Translations under genes and position numbers: made by a program
Origin: Smittium culicis
Lineage: Eukaryota > Kickxellomycota > Harpellomycetes > Harpellales > Legeriomycetaceae
Direction: 5' to 3'
Length of the DNA stretch: 32,073 nucleotides
Assembly: GCA_001970855.1 (NCBI GenBank)
Contig: LSSN01000179.1
Location: forward strand, 1-32,073
Notes under the pieces: model-generated
What the model was told of the DNA's origin: nothing
Database searches by the model: none
Seen by the model: the letters and a program-made list of their open reading frames with translations, nothing else
In this document: positions 29,822 through 32,073 of the stretch, one piece after another
Position numbering within the stretch: the stretch's first letter is position 1
How the letters are laid out: each line of letters begins with the position of its first letter

Positions 29822-31510
29822 TTAGAATTTTGTATCCTCGTTTACACCAATCTCAGCAGCTAGCTCCGGGTAGTATTTGAAGCCGACGTCAGGGTGGCTC
29901 CTAAGGATCAAAGTCAAATAGAGAAGATTTTGTTTTAGAAAAAAGTTTTTCATTGTTAAAATCATATTTATGCATTAGCATAAAGTTAATGAAATATAAC
30001 AATTAAACTTAGGGATATAAAGAATTCTCACCTTATTCTATTTAACAACATGGCTTTACTTAGGTTGTTTAGGAAAAGCTCTTTAAACTGGCCATCAGCT
30101 AAAAGAAATAAAAGGTAGCGATATAAAAATTTGTGAAATTTAATGAAGGTTTGAGTTTAAATAATAGACTTACTGTCAGAGACTACTTCTCGGTCCTTTA
30201 GATAGTCGTATTTATCAGGAAGGTCTAAAACTTCAAATGGTTTGTCTAGTCTGACGGACAAGAAGTATGGAATTGAGAATCTAGGACCTCTTCCAGGTGG
30301 AGGATTGAGGACTCTGTGTGTAGTAGCAACGGTAAGTCCACTGGTAAGAGTTTCTAAGCCGGTTGCAATGTTGATTACAATAGTACCGGGGATCGGAGTT
30401 GCATCAATCCATTCACCTGCATGGTTTTGAACTTGGAGCCCAGGTAAGTCATTTGCTTGGTATAGTAGAGTCAAGAGGCCAGCGATATCTTTGTGTGGAC
30501 CGACACCCTGATCACCGTCGTTTGGATCGAGTTCACTTATGGAGGGGTATTTAATAACCTGAATATCAGGAAAATATAGTTTGAAGATTATTATTTAAGT
30601 TGAAGTGTTTATGAAAATTTGAGAATCGAATGGAAGATATAAATAGGTACCTTAGCTCTGTTTTGGTGATCTTTTTCAAAATATTTATCGAAAGCATCAG
30701 CAGGAAGCCCAAGAGAAAGTGCGACGAGTTCAGTAAGTTGCAAAGCTAATTTTTTGTAGTTTTCAAGTAAATCCAAATAGGTCGATCTGAATCCTTGAAC
30801 GTCTTCGTCGCTTGGCCACTATGGGATAGAAGGAAAAAAATTTGTTTAAAAATTAAATTTTATTTGAAAATGCAGTTTTTTTAACAAGCTCTATTGTGAT
30901 AATAGCAGCGATGTGGAGTTATATATATTGATTATTTAGAATTATGTATATTGAGTATTTAGAATTATATATGTTGAGTATTTAGAATTAAATATATAGC
31001 TTTTCGTTTATTGTTGATTTAATTTACCTTGTATGGGGCATACAACTTGAGGTATTCAGGCATTCCTGGCTTAAAATCAATGTCGATTTCGTCACCAAAA
31101 TCATACTGTTCACGGTTGTCCTTTTTGCCTTTGGTTGTTTCAAAACCTTGTTTACTGTAGCCTAAGAATGAAGAGCTGAGGATTTTGTCGGACTTATCCT
31201 TAATTTCTTGCGGGGAGTCGAAGAACTGAACAGCTAGATCCTTTGCGCGATCAAGTAAACTCTAAGAAGGAATAAAAAAGTGTAAGGAAAAGCCGGTACA
31301 AGAGCTTAATTTTTGAGCAAGCAACATGGGATGGAAATGGTAAAACGAAAGTTATAGACTTACCTGTGGAATACTGTGATTCTTTACATAAAAGAATCCT
31401 ACATGGAGAAGGGCGTGTTTCAGTTCACCTAGGAGCTGATCTTTCTTGCCGATGTTAACAAGGTTGAGATCAATGATTGGGATGCTGCTAAAATCAACGG
31501 GATTGGACAT
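29822..31510 (-). CDS. 2-oxoglutarate/Fe(II) dioxygenase, isopenicillin-N-synthase-like, 6 exons
   Basis: This belongs to the plant/fungal superfamily that includes isopenicillin N synthase, ACC oxidase and gibberellin oxidases. Exons 31510-31364, 31261-31028, 30818-30651, 30558-30174, 30098-30032 and 29900-29822 give 359 aa. Introns are 102, 209, 92, 75 and 131 bp, all GT...AG and in frame. The N-terminal DIOX_N domain starts with IPIIDLNL (about 10-17) and has HALLHVGFFYVKNHSIP (32-48). The catalytic jelly-roll follows: iron ligands H205 and D207 in GPHKDIAGLLTLL and H264 in THRVLNPP, and the 2-oxoglutarate-binding R276-F-S278. SHPDVGFKYYPEL near the C-terminus is typical of fungal members. 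All catalytic residues are present, so it should be active. The substrate cannot be predicted, and no biosynthetic partner genes lie nearby. Cytosolic: no signal or membrane segment. Confidence 0.92.
30930..30998. repeat. Three 23-bp tandem repeats inside oxygenase intron 2
   Basis: Units at 30930-30952, 30953-30975 and 30976-30998 share GA(G/T)TATTTAGAATTA followed by an AT-rich 8-mer. They account for a third of the 209-bp intron, the longest in this gene. Confidence 0.8.
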
Positions 31511-32073
31511 TTTAGAACTTTTGGAAGTATTTTCTATTTGTGTATAATATAGAGTGAAGTATTTGATTTAATCTATCGTATTATGATTTAAATTTCGAGA
31601 TTTAGGAATTCTAGCTATTTATATATTTTTTGGCTCTAGATTAACAAAATTTCTAAATAAAGCGCGTAAGAATTTAAGAGTTGAATATTTAAAGTGGCGT
31701 GATTTGTAATGTGTGTAGGCTTCCTGTTATGAGCTTTGTATTTGTATACGAATCTTACTAATTGAGTACCGGCTTAAACTAAGGAAGAAGACTTGGAATA
31801 TTTGTCACTGTGTATGAAATTTGGTCAATTTGCCAAATGTGGCAGGGGTATGGCGCTAATAACCTTAATTATTACATGCATTATTAGCCTAGATTATGAC
31901 TGTTATCAGATTTTATCTCAAAATCCCTTATTTTGTAGATTTATCGTAAGATATTACCACTTTATCCCAAAATTGTGAATATTCCGCAATAAATTCGAAA
32001 AATTCACCATTTCTGTCCAATGGCCATAAACGATGGCAACTAAAAGGAATTTAATTTAATATCCAACTTGCCA
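31511..32073. promoter_or_regulatory. 5' region of the oxygenase gene to the window end
   Basis: No coding sequence is supported; the 61-codon plus-strand frame at 31793-31978 has no recognisable features. Composition is less AT-rich than the deep spacers, as expected near a promoter. I see no clear TATA or CCAAT motif that decides a start site. Confidence 0.3.

Noticed and set aside
1..32073. CRISPR arrays, bacterial operons, rRNA genes, viral genes
   Set aside because: No regularly spaced repeats, no ribosome binding sites with co-directional packed genes, no rRNA motifs, and no capsid, polymerase or other viral protein was seen; spliceosomal introns show that the DNA is eukaryotic.

Overview
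The window is very AT-rich eukaryotic nuclear DNA holding seven gene models that I can support, on both strands. Six contain short spliceosomal introns of about 75-216 bp with GT...AG ends. Coding exons are clearly less AT-rich than the DNA between them. The gene set fits a fungus outside the yeasts: a nuclear gene for the mitochondrial ribosomal protein uL5m, an Ipl1-type Aurora kinase, a complex I NDUFA8 subunit, a pepsin-family protease and an isopenicillin-N-synthase-like oxygenase. A NELF-B gene and piggyBac-like short elements make an early-diverging lineage (zygomycete grade) more likely than a yeast or other Dikarya. This placement is inference from gene content only.

Layout. 1-2.5 kb: AT-rich spacer with one ~197-bp TTAA-ended element and a promoter-like stretch containing CCAAT boxes. 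2.5-7.9 kb: a convergent pair, NELF-B (+, 5 exons, 770 aa) and an RBM25-like splicing factor (-, 8 exons, 610 aa), with 195 bp between the stops. 8.1-18.3 kb: about 10 kb with no gene, extremely AT-rich. It holds a second TTAA element, several perfect hairpins, an 83-bp tandem duplication with a C-rich core and a pogo-like terminus. 18.3-20.5 kb: another convergent pair, NDUFA8-like (+, 3 exons, 151 aa) and Aurora kinase (-, 2 exons, 397 aa). 22.6-25.6 kb: uL5m (+, single exon, 296 aa) facing a secreted aspartic protease (-, 3 exons, 370 aa). 25.6-29.8 kb: AT-rich spacer with two or three more TTAA elements and one doubtful small ORF. 29.8-31.5 kb: 2-oxoglutarate/Fe(II) dioxygenase (-, 6 exons, 359 aa).

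Functions. The genes form no pathway or cluster. Two act in nuclear RNA metabolism (RNA polymerase II pausing, splicing), two in mitochondria (complex I, mitoribosome), one in mitosis, one in secretion or vacuolar proteolysis, and one in small-molecule oxidation. The recurring layout is convergent pairs with short 3' spacers and long AT-rich 5' spacers.

The most notable items are the NELF-B gene in a fungal-looking genome, the four-copy TTAA/CCC...GGG/TTAA element family, and the 16-residue repeats in the Aurora N-terminus. I found no evidence of a wholly new multi-gene system. All gene models were spliced by eye and need transcript support.
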